The translations under genes and the position numbers were made by a program. A stretch of 36,486 bases of DNA from Candidatus Avoscillospira avicola (lineage in GTDB: Bacteria; Bacillota; Clostridia; Oscillospirales; Oscillospiraceae), in assembly GCA_018712245.1 (NCBI GenBank), contig DVHE01000015.1:1-36486 (forward strand), written 5' to 3'. Positions 23,834 through 31,310 of the stretch are shown here, one piece after another. Position 1 is the stretch's first letter; every line of letters starts with the position of its first letter. Under the pieces are notes generated by a model, which saw only the letters and a list, made by a program, of their open reading frames with translations, made no database searches and was not told the DNA's origin.

Positions 23834-24778
23834 TTAAATCAGCGCGTCGATCATCTTGGAGACGGCGGCCACAGCGGCAGGATGCCGCATGATGACAGCG
23901 TCGGAGCCGCAGGCCAGGCTGGCGGCGGCGGTGGTGATTTCCATTTCGACGCCGCGCTCTTCCTGGTTGCCCCACTCGGGCATTTCGGCCTCAGGCATGA
24001 TGGATTCCTTCACGCCCCAGGTGTCAGGGGAGACGGGGGTGATGATGGGCATCTGCAGCTGGGCGTCGCCCTGCTGGAGGGCAGCGGCCTTGATGCGGTC
24101 CAGGGTGGAAGCCACATACTCATAGCCGTAGCCGGCGGCGGCGGAGCCAGCGTTCATGACGATGGAGCCGGCGTTCACGCCCAGCTGGGTCATAACAGTG
24201 TTGAGCTGCTTGGCCAGGTTGATATCCACAGCGGACTCTGCGCCGACCTTCTGGCCATAAGCCAGGCCGGCGGAAGCGCCGACGGTCTTGTAGTTTTCCT
24301 CGCGGGCGGAGAGAACCAGGATGTTCTTGCCGGCCAGAGCCTCGGAGACCTTGCTGAACAACTCGGCGTCCTTGTCCACGTTCTTGCAGCCCATGACGAC
24401 GATGGGCAGCTCCGTGGCGGCGGCGACGGACTTGCACAGCTCCACGCACTCTTCCACGCTCTTGTTCTCGCCGTTGGGATCGGCGCCTTCCAGATGGATG
24501 CACACGAAGGATGCGCCGGGCATGGACTCCACCCGCTTGGCCATATCAGCCACGGAGGTGCAGCCGGCGTAGAACTCCTGCATACCGGGCGTCGTGCAAA
24601 GCTCCATACCGGCATCGGTGATTTCCACGCCGATCTTGGGCTTGTTCTCGATGGCGGCGTCGAAGCTGTAGAACGGCAGCACGTTCTGACCGCCCAGGAC
24701 CGTGGCCTTGTCACCGGTGCCGAGGGTGACGGCGTTGATCTTGGAGTTAAACGCCTGCTTCTTGGGTACGAAAGACAT
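23834..24778 (-). CDS. acsD: Corrinoid iron-sulfur protein small subunit (CODH/ACS delta)
   Basis: This 314-aa TIM-barrel protein pairs with AcsC and contributes to holding the corrinoid that carries the methyl group to acetyl-CoA synthase. Family features seen are the LGGQNVLPFYSFDA opening, VCIHLEGADPNG, ENYKTVGAS and a C-terminal ACGSDAVIMRHP. Length is normal for the family. ATG at 24778 follows AGGGGG; it lies 27 nt after cooC and 20 nt before acsCE, so the three are one transcription unit. Confidence 0.93.
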   Translation of the reverse strand: MSFVPKKQAFNSKINAVTLGTGDKATVLGGQNVLPFYSFDAAIENKPKIGVEITDAGMELCTTPGMQEFYAGCTSVADMAKRVESMPGASFVCIHLEGADPNGENKSVEECVELCKSVAAATELPIVVMGCKNVDKDAELFSKVSEALAGKNILVLSAREENYKTVGASAGLAYGQKVGAESAVDINLAKQLNTVMTQLGVNAGSIVMNAGSAAAGYGYEYVASTLDRIKAAALQQGDAQLQMPIITPVSPDTWGVKESIMPEAEMPEWGNQEERGVEMEITTAAASLACGSDAVIMRHPAAVAAVSKMIDALI

Positions 24779-24805
24779 GTTTAAAATCCCCCTTGTTAAA
24801 ATGAC

Positions 24806-25573
24806 TTACAGATTGAGCTTTCGCATGATCTCATGGAGCGCCTGTTTGATGGGCGTGTTGTCCGGCACCTGGGAGCTGGGCTTGCCATCACAATCGTACT
24901 GGTAGACCAGCTCATCCTGGGGCAGGACCCCCAAAAGGGGCAGACCATGCTTTTGAATTTCTTCCAACACGCCGGAATTCAGTTCCCCCTCCGGCGCACG
25001 GTTGACAATGAGATAGAGATTGGTGGGATGCAGCTCCAAATCCTTGACCAGCTCGGCAATGCGGGCAGCCGCCTGGATGCCCCGGCGGGAGCAGTCAGAA
25101 ATCAGCAGCATCGTGTCCACATGGGGCAGCGTGCCGCGGCTCAAATACTCCAGTCCCGCTTCATTATCCATGACCATGTAGCGGTAGTTGCCGGCGTACT
25201 TGTCCACCTGGGTCTTGAGGACGCCGTTGACGAAGCAGTAGCAGCCCTTGCCCTGGGTGCGGCCCATGACCAGCATGTCGAAATCGTCCTCTTCCACCAG
25301 GGCGGAGGAGAACTTCATGTCGGCGTATTCGGCCTTGGTCATATACTTCGGCATGGTGCCTTTCAGCTCCGCCTGGGCCATCTCCTCGCGGATATCGCCC
25401 AGGGTAGTCTCCACCTCCACGCCCAAAACCTCGTTGAGGTTGGAGTTGGCGTCGGCGTCCACCACCAGGATGGGGCCGTCCTTCTTTTTGCAGAGGTAGT
25501 CGATGATCATGCCGCAGGTGGTGGTTTTACCCACGCCGCCCTTGCCTGCCACGGCGATGGTGTGAGTTGCCAT
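24806..25573 (-). CDS. cooC: CooC-type nickel-insertion ATPase
   Basis: This 255-aa MinD/NifH-type P-loop ATPase has the deviant Walker A AGKGGVGKTTT (9-19), VVDADANSN and the C-x-C pair C111/C113 (GKGCYCFVN). That pair binds metal at the dimer interface in characterised CooC proteins. It is needed to load nickel into the CODH C-cluster or into acetyl-CoA synthase (the AcsF branch). I start at 25573, behind AAGGAG, rather than at an upstream in-frame ATG (25642) that precedes a leader hairpin. It opens the cooC-acsD-acsCE unit, although its own target enzymes are not encoded in this window. Confidence 0.9.
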   Translation of the reverse strand: MATHTIAVAGKGGVGKTTTCGMIIDYLCKKKDGPILVVDADANSNLNEVLGVEVETTLGDIREEMAQAELKGTMPKYMTKAEYADMKFSSALVEEDDFDMLVMGRTQGKGCYCFVNGVLKTQVDKYAGNYRYMVMDNEAGLEYLSRGTLPHVDTMLLISDCSRRGIQAAARIAELVKDLELHPTNLYLIVNRAPEGELNSGVLEEIQKHGLPLLGVLPQDELVYQYDCDGKPSSQVPDNTPIKQALHEIMRKLNL

Positions 25574-25596
25574 TTGGGTTCGCTCCTTTATCTGAA

Positions 25597-25664
25597 GAAA
25601 CGGGCGCACCACGCCCGTTTCGTCCTGTGGTAATGGTAACATATTTTATCGTTGAATACAAGCC
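25597..25664 (-). promoter_or_regulatory. Candidate internal promoter and leader hairpin of cooC
   Basis: On the minus strand, TTGTAT and TACCAT are 17 nt apart (about 25659-25631), followed by a perfect 10-bp hairpin (GAAACGGGCG with CGCCCGTTTC, 25597-25621) just before the ribosome binding site. A larger inverted repeat (25660-25697) lies between the 75-aa gene and this promoter and could terminate or attenuate the upstream unit. Confidence 0.4.
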
Positions 25665-25703
25665 GGAATTGGAGAATAATGAGAAAATTCCCGGCTTTCC
25701 AGA

Positions 25704-25931
25704 TTAAAGCTCTGTAAAGAGAAACTTTTGTACCGTCCCGGCGATATTCACATGAACGTTGACGCGGCCCGGGCCGGGGTAGTCCACCGCGATCTCCACG
25801 TCCTTGCCTTTCATCATGCCACGAACGTATTCCACGGGGTCGTCGGTCTCTACCTCGTCGAAGAACACGTCGCGCATCTGGTTGTTGGCGCAGAGATTGG
25901 GGATCTCCCGGACCACCTCGTAGGCCTTCAC
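25704..25931 (-). CDS. Small 75-aa protein of unknown function in the CODH/ACS nickel cluster
   Basis: I do not recognise this protein. It is acidic, has one cysteine (C14, in IPNLCANNQMRD) and alternates charged and beta-branched residues (VEIAVDYPGPGRVNVHVNI), suggesting a small mixed alpha/beta fold without a membrane segment. It starts with GTG at 25931, which overlaps the CooT stop (GTGA), so translation is coupled to CooT. Its place between cooT and cooC suggests a role in CODH/ACS maturation or nickel handling. Codon use is like its neighbours, supporting a real gene. Confidence 0.7.
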   Translation of the reverse strand: MKAYEVVREIPNLCANNQMRDVFFDEVETDDPVEYVRGMMKGKDVEIAVDYPGPGRVNVHVNIAGTVQKFLFTEL

Positions 25932-26122
25932 GCGACGTTCTCCCGCACCACGGCAGTGCCGCCCACCAGGTCCACCGACACCAGGGTGCCGACCACGACC
26001 ACCTGCCGCTCCATCAGATCGGTCAGCAGCAGCTGGCCGTCCTGGACCTCAATGGACTGGACATTGGACATCACAATATTCTCCGGGGTCTTCTCCCCGC
26101 GATAAACCGTAGAAAGGCACAT
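25928..26122 (-). CDS. cooT: CooT-family nickel-binding protein
   Basis: This 64-aa protein opens with MCLSTVY, the CooT signature, and continues as a small beta-barrel-like chain (SIEVQDGQLLLTDL, VVGTLVSVDLVGGTAVV). In Rhodospirillum, CooT is a dimer that binds one nickel through Cys2 and supports CO dehydrogenase maturation. C2 is present here. It lies 38 nt after the His-rich gene with AGGAGG before its ATG. Confidence 0.88.
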   Translation of the reverse strand: MCLSTVYRGEKTPENIVMSNVQSIEVQDGQLLLTDLMERQVVVVGTLVSVDLVGGTAVVRENVA

Positions 26123-26160
26123 GGATATTCCTCCTTTAAAACAATGCTGCGCAGCTGCGC

Positions 26161-26523
26161 TTATCCCTGCATGGATGCCAGGATGGTGCTCAGCCGCAGG
26201 TTGCCCTTTTCAAAATCGCTGACGGCCAGCATCACCTGCTCGTAGGCCGCCTTATCGCCCATCTCTTCCAGCTTCTTGGCCAGGCCGGCCAGCTCGTTGG
26301 CATGGGCGGTGTTGTGGTTCACCATATACTTCATCAGCGCCATCAGCTCTTCCCGGGGCGTATGCTCGCCGCAGCCGCCGCAGGAGGCGCACTGCTCCGG
26401 CGCGCAGCCGTGGTCGTGGCTGTGGCTGTGTTCGTGGTCGTGATCGTGCGTATGCGTGTGAGTGTGGGTGACGTCTCCGTGAGTATGCTCGTGGGTGTGG
26501 TCGCCCGTATGATCGTGATGCAT
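26161..26523 (-). CDS. Histidine-rich metal-binding protein, probable nickel store or chaperone
   Basis: The first 38 residues of this 120-aa protein contain 17 histidines, mostly alternating with D, T, E or S, followed by four cysteines (C40, C45, C48, C51) and a helical C-terminal half (about 57-120; ELMALMKYMVNHN). The composition predicts binding of several Ni(II) or Zn(II) ions. Being first in an operon with CooT, it is a plausible functional counterpart of the His-rich nickel chaperone CooJ, though in CooJ the His-rich part is C-terminal and I do not claim homology. Start at 26523 behind AAAGGAAG. Confidence 0.82.
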   Translation of the reverse strand: MHHDHTGDHTHEHTHGDVTHTHTHTHDHDHEHSHSHDHGCAPEQCASCGGCGEHTPREELMALMKYMVNHNTAHANELAGLAKKLEEMGDKAAYEQVMLAVSDFEKGNLRLSTILASMQG

Positions 26524-26571
26524 AGAATACTTCCTTTCTCACCGGCAAAGGCCGGCGCACTTTTTACCTGC

Positions 26572-26600
26572 ATTATACCCCAATTCTCCCGGTTTGTCAT
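26572..26600 (-). promoter_or_regulatory. Promoter of the His-rich/cooT operon
   Basis: On the minus strand, ATGACA (26600-26595) and a perfect TATAAT (26577-26572) are 17 nt apart. I see no NikR-type palindrome around it. Confidence 0.7.
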
Positions 26601-26688
26601 CCCCCCGCCGGGGAACCGCCGCGAAATAATCCTCGAGATAGCCGCAAAATGGGCAGGTGTTCCAAATTCCGTGGCGCGGCGGCAGGTT

Positions 26689-26763
26689 GTTAGATATTCT
26701 TCTAACATCATGATTGACATTCTACAAACTTGTGGTATACTTCATGTTAGAAGTAAATCTAAC
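26689..26763 (+). promoter_or_regulatory. MFS-arsR promoter flanked by two identical operators
   Basis: The core promoter is TTGACA (26714-26719), 16 nt, TATACT (26736-26741). Two perfect inverted repeats of the form GTTAGA-N6-TCTAAC flank it at 26689-26706 and 26746-26763, with centres 57 bp apart. The spacers differ (TATTCT and AGTAAA), so only the arms are conserved. This is a strong signature of a dimeric repressor, most simply the ArsR-type protein encoded second in the operon. Confidence 0.85.
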
Positions 26764-26778
26764 GTGGAGGCGAGACAA

Positions 26779-28074
26779 ATGTCTAATAAGTCTCAACCAA
26801 AATCCAAGGCCGTCTTCCGCAACCGGAATTACCGGTTGCTGGTGCTGGCCAATATCATCAATCGGTTCGGCGATTCGGTGGACGCCATTGTGTTCACGTG
26901 GCTGACCTACACGCTCACCGAAAGCGCGGCCTTCAGCGCCCTGGTCTTCGCGGCCAACCGGCTGCCGACGGTGCTTTTGCAGCCCCTGACCGGGGTGTGG
27001 ATGGAGCGGCGGCCCAAGCGGCGGGCCATGGTGGTGACGGACCTGCTGCGGGGCCTGCTGGTGGGGTATATCCTGCTGCGGGTCCTCACCGGCCTGCCCA
27101 CGGCGGCGGAGCTGCTGATTTTCACCACCCTGATCTCCACGGTAGAGGCCTTCCGGCAGCCGGCGGGCGGCGCCATCCTGCCCCAGATCGTGCCGCCGGA
27201 GCAATATACTGAAGCGATCTCCTACCAGTCGGGCCTGAGCAGCGCCGCCGAGCTGGTGGGCACGGGCCTGGGCGCGGTGTTGATCAGTCTCATCGGCAAC
27301 GCCGGGGCTATGGCGGTGGATGTTGTGACGTTTATTCTCTCAGCCCTGCTGCTCTCTGCGATGGTGCTGCACGAGACGCTTCCTGCCGAGCCGGAGCAGT
27401 TCTCCGCCCGAAACCTGTTCCGGGAGCTGGGCGACGGCGTCGCCATGGTAAAGGAGAGCCGGGCCATGGCCTACCTACTCCTGCTGGCTGTGGTACTCAA
27501 CGGCCTGCTGACGCCCTACAACAGCTTGGAGGCCGCCATGACCCGGGAGATTCTGCACAGCGACGCCGGCGTCCTCTCGGTGGTGGGCGTGGCGCTGAGC
27601 CTGGGCATGATCGCCGGCGCCAGCCTCTTTCCCACGCTGTCGCGGCGGGTGCCCATGCGGGTGCTGCTGCTCACCGGCAGCGTCCTGCTGGGCGCCATGT
27701 ATCTGGGCACCGTGGCCGTGGGCCGCTGGGCCGCGACGCCTCTGGCCATCTATCTCTCCATCAGCGTTCTGATGCTGCTGGTTGGCTTCGGCGTGGCACT
27801 TCTGAACAACTTTTCGTCGGTGCTGGTCCTCCAGAAATGTGACCGGTCCTATCTGGCCCGGCTCAGCGGCCTGATGGGCAGCCTATGCGGCGCAGCCATG
27901 CCAGCGGTATCGCTGCTGGTGTCCATTCTGACGGGTTTCATTTCCACAGAGCTGTTTTTCATTGGCAGCGGCGTTTTCGTGCTGCTGGCCTGCGGCGTGC
28001 TGTTCAGTCGGCGGGTGATGCCGACTGAGTTTCAAGAAGATCCCAAGTCCAAAGAAGGAGGCGTTCCTGCATGA
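26779..28074 (+). CDS. MFS transporter, probable exporter
   Basis: This 431-aa protein has about ten to twelve membrane segments and the loop 2-3 motif GVWMERRPKRRAMVVTDLLRG typical of the macrolide-efflux-like (MefA/enterobactin exporter-like) MFS group. Substrate unknown. ATG at 26779 follows GGAGG; it overlaps the following regulator gene by 4 nt (ATGA). The flanking operators suggest expression only when the regulator's ligand is present, as for drug or toxin exporters. Confidence 0.87.
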   Translation: MSNKSQPKSKAVFRNRNYRLLVLANIINRFGDSVDAIVFTWLTYTLTESAAFSALVFAANRLPTVLLQPLTGVWMERRPKRRAMVVTDLLRGLLVGYILLRVLTGLPTAAELLIFTTLISTVEAFRQPAGGAILPQIVPPEQYTEAISYQSGLSSAAELVGTGLGAVLISLIGNAGAMAVDVVTFILSALLLSAMVLHETLPAEPEQFSARNLFRELGDGVAMVKESRAMAYLLLLAVVLNGLLTPYNSLEAAMTREILHSDAGVLSVVGVALSLGMIAGASLFPTLSRRVPMRVLLLTGSVLLGAMYLGTVAVGRWAATPLAIYLSISVLMLLVGFGVALLNNFSSVLVLQKCDRSYLARLSGLMGSLCGAAMPAVSLLVSILTGFISTELFFIGSGVFVLLACGVLFSRRVMPTEFQEDPKSKEGGVPA

Positions 28075-29108
28075 AATTCATCGACCAGCTGCAATACGTC
28101 CGGGAGGCCGTGACGATCCTCAACAACGCGGCGTCGGACTATCTGGACTTGACAAAAAAGACGCAAAATCTGCCAGCAGACTGCCAGGCAGACCTCCGGC
28201 GGCTGTCGGAGATTCAGACGGAAGCCGTGGAGGGCCTGTCCGCTGCGCAGATCGCCCGCTACTTCAAGCCCCTGACCAGCGGGCGGGCCTGCACCGGTGA
28301 CTACCTGGGCTGCTTCCACACCGCACCCTTCGGCGAGACCCCGGAGGAGGCCGCCGCCCGGTATGACGGTCTCACTCTGGAAGCGCGGCTGCAGGAGACC
28401 GGAGCCGGCGACGACGGGACGCCGACGCTCGCCGAATTCACCGACTATCTGGGGACGCTGGAACTGGAGGACGGAGCCCGGTGGCAGATTTTCACGGCCC
28501 TGCTCCATCCCGAGGTTCACAAGGCGCCTCTCTTCGACCTGCTGCAATACGTGGTGGAAAAACTCCGCCGCCGCAGCGACGAGCTGGAGGAAATCTTCAC
28601 CCGCCGCCGGGCCGAGCTGGAGGCCCGGGAACGGGAAATGCCCATTTTGAACCTGATGCGGGAGCAAAGCACCTACGAAATCCCGCCGGAGCTGCTGCCA
28701 AAGGAGATGACGGTGCTGCTCTTCGAGCCCTTCACCCTCCGGGGGGGAATCAATGACAGCGGAACCAGCTGGCTCACCGTCGGAGCCTTCCTTTCCCACT
28801 ATGCAGCCAAGCGCAGCCGGGCTTTGGAGAAGCAGGACGTCATCTCCTACGGCAAGGTCCTTTCCGACGGCAGCAAGCTGGAGATTTTGCGGCTGCTGGC
28901 CCAGCGGAGCTACATCAACCGGGAGCTGGCCGAAGCCCTGGGCCTCTCCACGGCCACCATCTCCCACCATATGTCGGTGCTGACCGAGCTGGGCCTGGTC
29001 CACACCACCATCGCGGCCAACCGCATTCTCTACGACCTGAACCGGGAAAAGCTGACGGAGGTCATGGGCGACATGGCCCGGTTCTTCAGCGACCTGACCC
29101 AATCCTAG
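28071..29108 (+). CDS. Large ArsR-type winged-helix regulator
   Basis: In this 345-aa protein only the last 85 or so residues form the ArsR winged helix (SDGSKLEILRLLAQRSYINRELAEALGLSTATISHHMSVLTELGLV). The first 250 residues are an additional domain with a probable coiled coil near residues 165-195 (EKLRRRSDELEEIFTRRRAELEA), perhaps for ligand sensing. No cysteine pair typical of metal-sensing ArsR is seen in the DNA-binding helix. It is translationally coupled to the MFS gene and is the likely binder of the GTTAGA-N6-TCTAAC operators. Confidence 0.82.
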   Translation: MKFIDQLQYVREAVTILNNAASDYLDLTKKTQNLPADCQADLRRLSEIQTEAVEGLSAAQIARYFKPLTSGRACTGDYLGCFHTAPFGETPEEAAARYDGLTLEARLQETGAGDDGTPTLAEFTDYLGTLELEDGARWQIFTALLHPEVHKAPLFDLLQYVVEKLRRRSDELEEIFTRRRAELEAREREMPILNLMREQSTYEIPPELLPKEMTVLLFEPFTLRGGINDSGTSWLTVGAFLSHYAAKRSRALEKQDVISYGKVLSDGSKLEILRLLAQRSYINRELAEALGLSTATISHHMSVLTELGLVHTTIAANRILYDLNREKLTEVMGDMARFFSDLTQS

Positions 29109-29123
29109 GTGCTCGAATCCCAG

Positions 29124-29158
29124 ACGCCCCGGACGGCTCTTTGCCGTCCGGGGCGTTT
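29124..29158. terminator. Convergent terminator
   Basis: A perfect 14-bp stem (ACGCCCCGGACGGC with its complement, loop TCTTT) ends in TTT and separates the arsR-type gene from the convergent DUF2207 gene. Confidence 0.8.
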
Positions 29159-29172
29159 GAGATTTAGGAAAC

Positions 29173-31053
29173 TCACTTGCGGATGGATACATTTAAAATT
29201 GCCAGCGTCTCGCAGTAGTGGTCGTAGAAGGCAGCGGGCGTGGTGGGCGTTCCCTTGGCCACCTCGTACCAGGGGCAGGTCTCCAGCCGGACGCCGTGGA
29301 ACAGGGCGGTAAACCGCCGCCCCTGGCCCATGGCCTCGGCGTAGGGGAGCATTTTATAGAAGTACTGCGGATCGCGCCGGAGCATCTGCTGGGCGTGGTG
29401 GTCGGTGGCGTTGAGGAGGAACCGGCGGAAGCCCAGAGTCTGGGCCACGATGTCGTCTCCCTCGGGCTTGCGCCGCCCGCCGTGGGCCGTCTGCCAGCCC
29501 ACAAAGGCCGAAGCGCCGCCGGCAATCACGGTGGCCAGGCCCGCGCCGCCCAAGAGTCCCACCAGCAGCAGCAAAAAGCCGCAGCTCACGCCGATGCCGG
29601 TGCGCACCCAGTCGTTGAGGTAATACGCGCTGGCGGCCTTTTGCAGGCAGTAAGAGAAGGCAAATCCGGCGATAAACGAAGCGATCAGGAACAGGAAGTG
29701 CATCGACTCCGGAGCCAGAGCGTCCATGGCCAGCGTGGTGGAGCAGGCACAGGCCAGGCAGCACAGAAGCTGTGCCAGGAAGGGTGAGCCGCTGCGCTTG
29801 TCGAAGATGCGCCGGGCCCAATACCGGGGGATCACCGTCATGGCCTTGCTCCCCACCTTTTTATAGTGTAGGCTGGCGCCGTCGCAGTAGCTCTCGTCGC
29901 CGAAGAGCAGCAGGAAGAGCTTTCGCTCATAGGCGCGCCGCTCGTTGCCCATCTCCATCCGGCGGCGGATGATGACATGGCCCGCCTGGTTGATGAAGAA
30001 GGACACATAGCCCAGGGACGCCCAATAGCTCACCAGCATATTGAAGTCCGCATCGCCGCCGGCCAGCAGGAAGGGCAGGTCGCCGGGGTTGACGCCGTCG
30101 GGCGGGAGGCTCCGGGCACTGACCCGCAGGGTCTTGTTCCGCAGCAGCCGGAACCAGTAGAAGAGCCCCAGCAGCGCAAAGAGGATGGACAGCACCAGCA
30201 GTACGATGGCGCCGATCCCCTCGCCGAAGTTGCCGGAGAAGTATCCCTCCGGCAGCGTCAGGGACATGGTCAGCGTTTCGTTGTCGTTGAGAACGGTGCC
30301 TTTGTTGGTGATGCCGGTGACAACGCCCCCGCTGGTGGAGACCGTCATCATGTCTTCAATGACATCCTTATAATAGCCGCTTTCAAAGCTGGGCGTAGAA
30401 GAGAAGTTCTCCGGGAAGGTGACGGAAAAAGAGACCGCCGCGATGGGATAGGCCTGGGGCGAAAGCAGTGGCAGCCGGATGGTCTGACTGGCCTCCCCGG
30501 CTGTCACCAGGCCAGTCTGGTTGAAGGAAAGCTGGAACGTCTGTACCCCGGTAAATCCGGCGTCGTTGGAAACCGTGAGGACCCGGACGCCGTTTTCCGT
30601 GGACGACTTGGTCTTATATCCGTCCACCTTGGGACTCTTGGCCTCCGCCGGGAAGGTGAAGGTGATCTCCTGGACAGACCCCACAATGGAAAGCTCCAAG
30701 GTCTCCTGGAAATAGGCCCGGCCGGATTCGTCCACCGTGCAGGTGATGGTCACGGATTGAAACGCCGTCTCCGTCAAGGCAGCTGGATCGGAGCCCGTCT
30801 CCGAGTCCGTCTCAGCGTCTGCCGCCTGGTCTGCTTCCGGGTCGGTCTCCGAGTCCGATGCCGCGGAATCTGTCGCGTCCTCTCCGCCCTCCCCCGACGC
30901 GTCCGGGTCTTCGGCGGTGTCTCCGGTGTCGGTCGCTGCCGTTCCGGTCTCGCCGGTATCGGCGCCGGTCCCTTCATCCTGCACAGCCCAGACCGGCGTC
31001 AGCAGCGCCGCCAGGCAGCACAGCGCCGCCAAGAGTGCGATGAGTCGTTTCAT
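29173..31053 (-). CDS. DUF2207-type membrane protein
   Basis: This 626-aa protein has a Sec signal peptide (about 1-24, cut near VWA), an acidic Asp/Glu/Thr-rich low-complexity stretch (about 25-95), an extracellular beta-rich domain (about 95-280) with the DUF2207-like QEITFTFPAEA and VSNDAGFTGVQTFQLSF segments, a membrane helix (about 285-310) and a cytoplasmic part with two or more further hydrophobic segments (about 440-520). The family has no established function. I start at 31053, behind GGGAGGA, instead of an ATG 15 nt upstream. It is monocistronic. Confidence 0.78.
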   Translation of the reverse strand: MKRLIALLAALCCLAALLTPVWAVQDEGTGADTGETGTAATDTGDTAEDPDASGEGGEDATDSAASDSETDPEADQAADAETDSETGSDPAALTETAFQSVTITCTVDESGRAYFQETLELSIVGSVQEITFTFPAEAKSPKVDGYKTKSSTENGVRVLTVSNDAGFTGVQTFQLSFNQTGLVTAGEASQTIRLPLLSPQAYPIAAVSFSVTFPENFSSTPSFESGYYKDVIEDMMTVSTSGGVVTGITNKGTVLNDNETLTMSLTLPEGYFSGNFGEGIGAIVLLVLSILFALLGLFYWFRLLRNKTLRVSARSLPPDGVNPGDLPFLLAGGDADFNMLVSYWASLGYVSFFINQAGHVIIRRRMEMGNERRAYERKLFLLLFGDESYCDGASLHYKKVGSKAMTVIPRYWARRIFDKRSGSPFLAQLLCCLACACSTTLAMDALAPESMHFLFLIASFIAGFAFSYCLQKAASAYYLNDWVRTGIGVSCGFLLLLVGLLGGAGLATVIAGGASAFVGWQTAHGGRRKPEGDDIVAQTLGFRRFLLNATDHHAQQMLRRDPQYFYKMLPYAEAMGQGRRFTALFHGVRLETCPWYEVAKGTPTTPAAFYDHYCETLAILNVSIRK

Positions 31054-31109
31054 GGTTTGTCCTCCCAAGATAAGGCCAATGGCCGTAAAAATGCATCGTA
31101 AAATTTTAT

Positions 31110-31138
31110 ATTATAGTGTACCATATTCGACCCGAAAA
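31110..31138 (-). promoter_or_regulatory. Promoter of the DUF2207 gene
   Basis: On the minus strand a perfect TATAAT lies at 31115-31110, with a weak TTTTCG -35 17 nt upstream (31138-31133). Confidence 0.5.
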
Positions 31139-31207
31139 GGCAAGATTCCCCCGGCCTCTGCCGAAAAAATCCCCTCTGCCCCGGCCCCGCTTTTTCAGAG
31201 GCAAGAA

Positions 31208-31225
31208 TTCACAAATAATTCACAC
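31208..31225 (+). promoter_or_regulatory. TTCACA direct repeat pair upstream of hrcA
   Basis: TTCACAA (31208) and TTCACAC (31219) begin 11 nt apart and end 7 nt before the hrcA -35 element. The units match those at 6692 and 6714 next to the response-regulator gene, so the same regulator may act here. Confidence 0.45.
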
Positions 31226-31232
31226 GGGCCTA

Positions 31233-31291
31233 TTGACAATTTCCCGCCGCGGTGGTACATTACATTTAGCACTCAGGAACGAAGAGTGCTA
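31233..31291 (+). promoter_or_regulatory. hrcA promoter and CIRCE operator
   Basis: TTGACA (31233-31238) and TACATT (31256-31261) are 17 nt apart. A perfect CIRCE element follows: TTAGCACTC (31265-31273), 9 nt, GAGTGCTAA (31283-31291). HrcA binds CIRCE and represses the operon until heat shock diverts GroE. Confidence 0.95.
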
Positions 31292-31310
31292 AAACGTGAG
31301 GTGATTTCCC

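Noticed and set aside
21306-23837. 843-codon plus-strand frame opposite acsCE
   Set aside because: Long antisense frame typical of GC-rich coding DNA. It is low-complexity (Gly/Val/His/Asp), matches no family, and the opposite strand is unmistakably AcsC-AcsE.
26302-26778. Longer start for the MFS gene inside the His-rich gene region
   Set aside because: The extension covers the opposite-strand gene, its promoter and both operators; the ATG at 26779 has GGAGG.
29101-29123. GTGCTCGAATCCCAG read as a tRNA T-arm
   Set aside because: No acceptor stem, anticodon arm or matching 5' half could be found around it.
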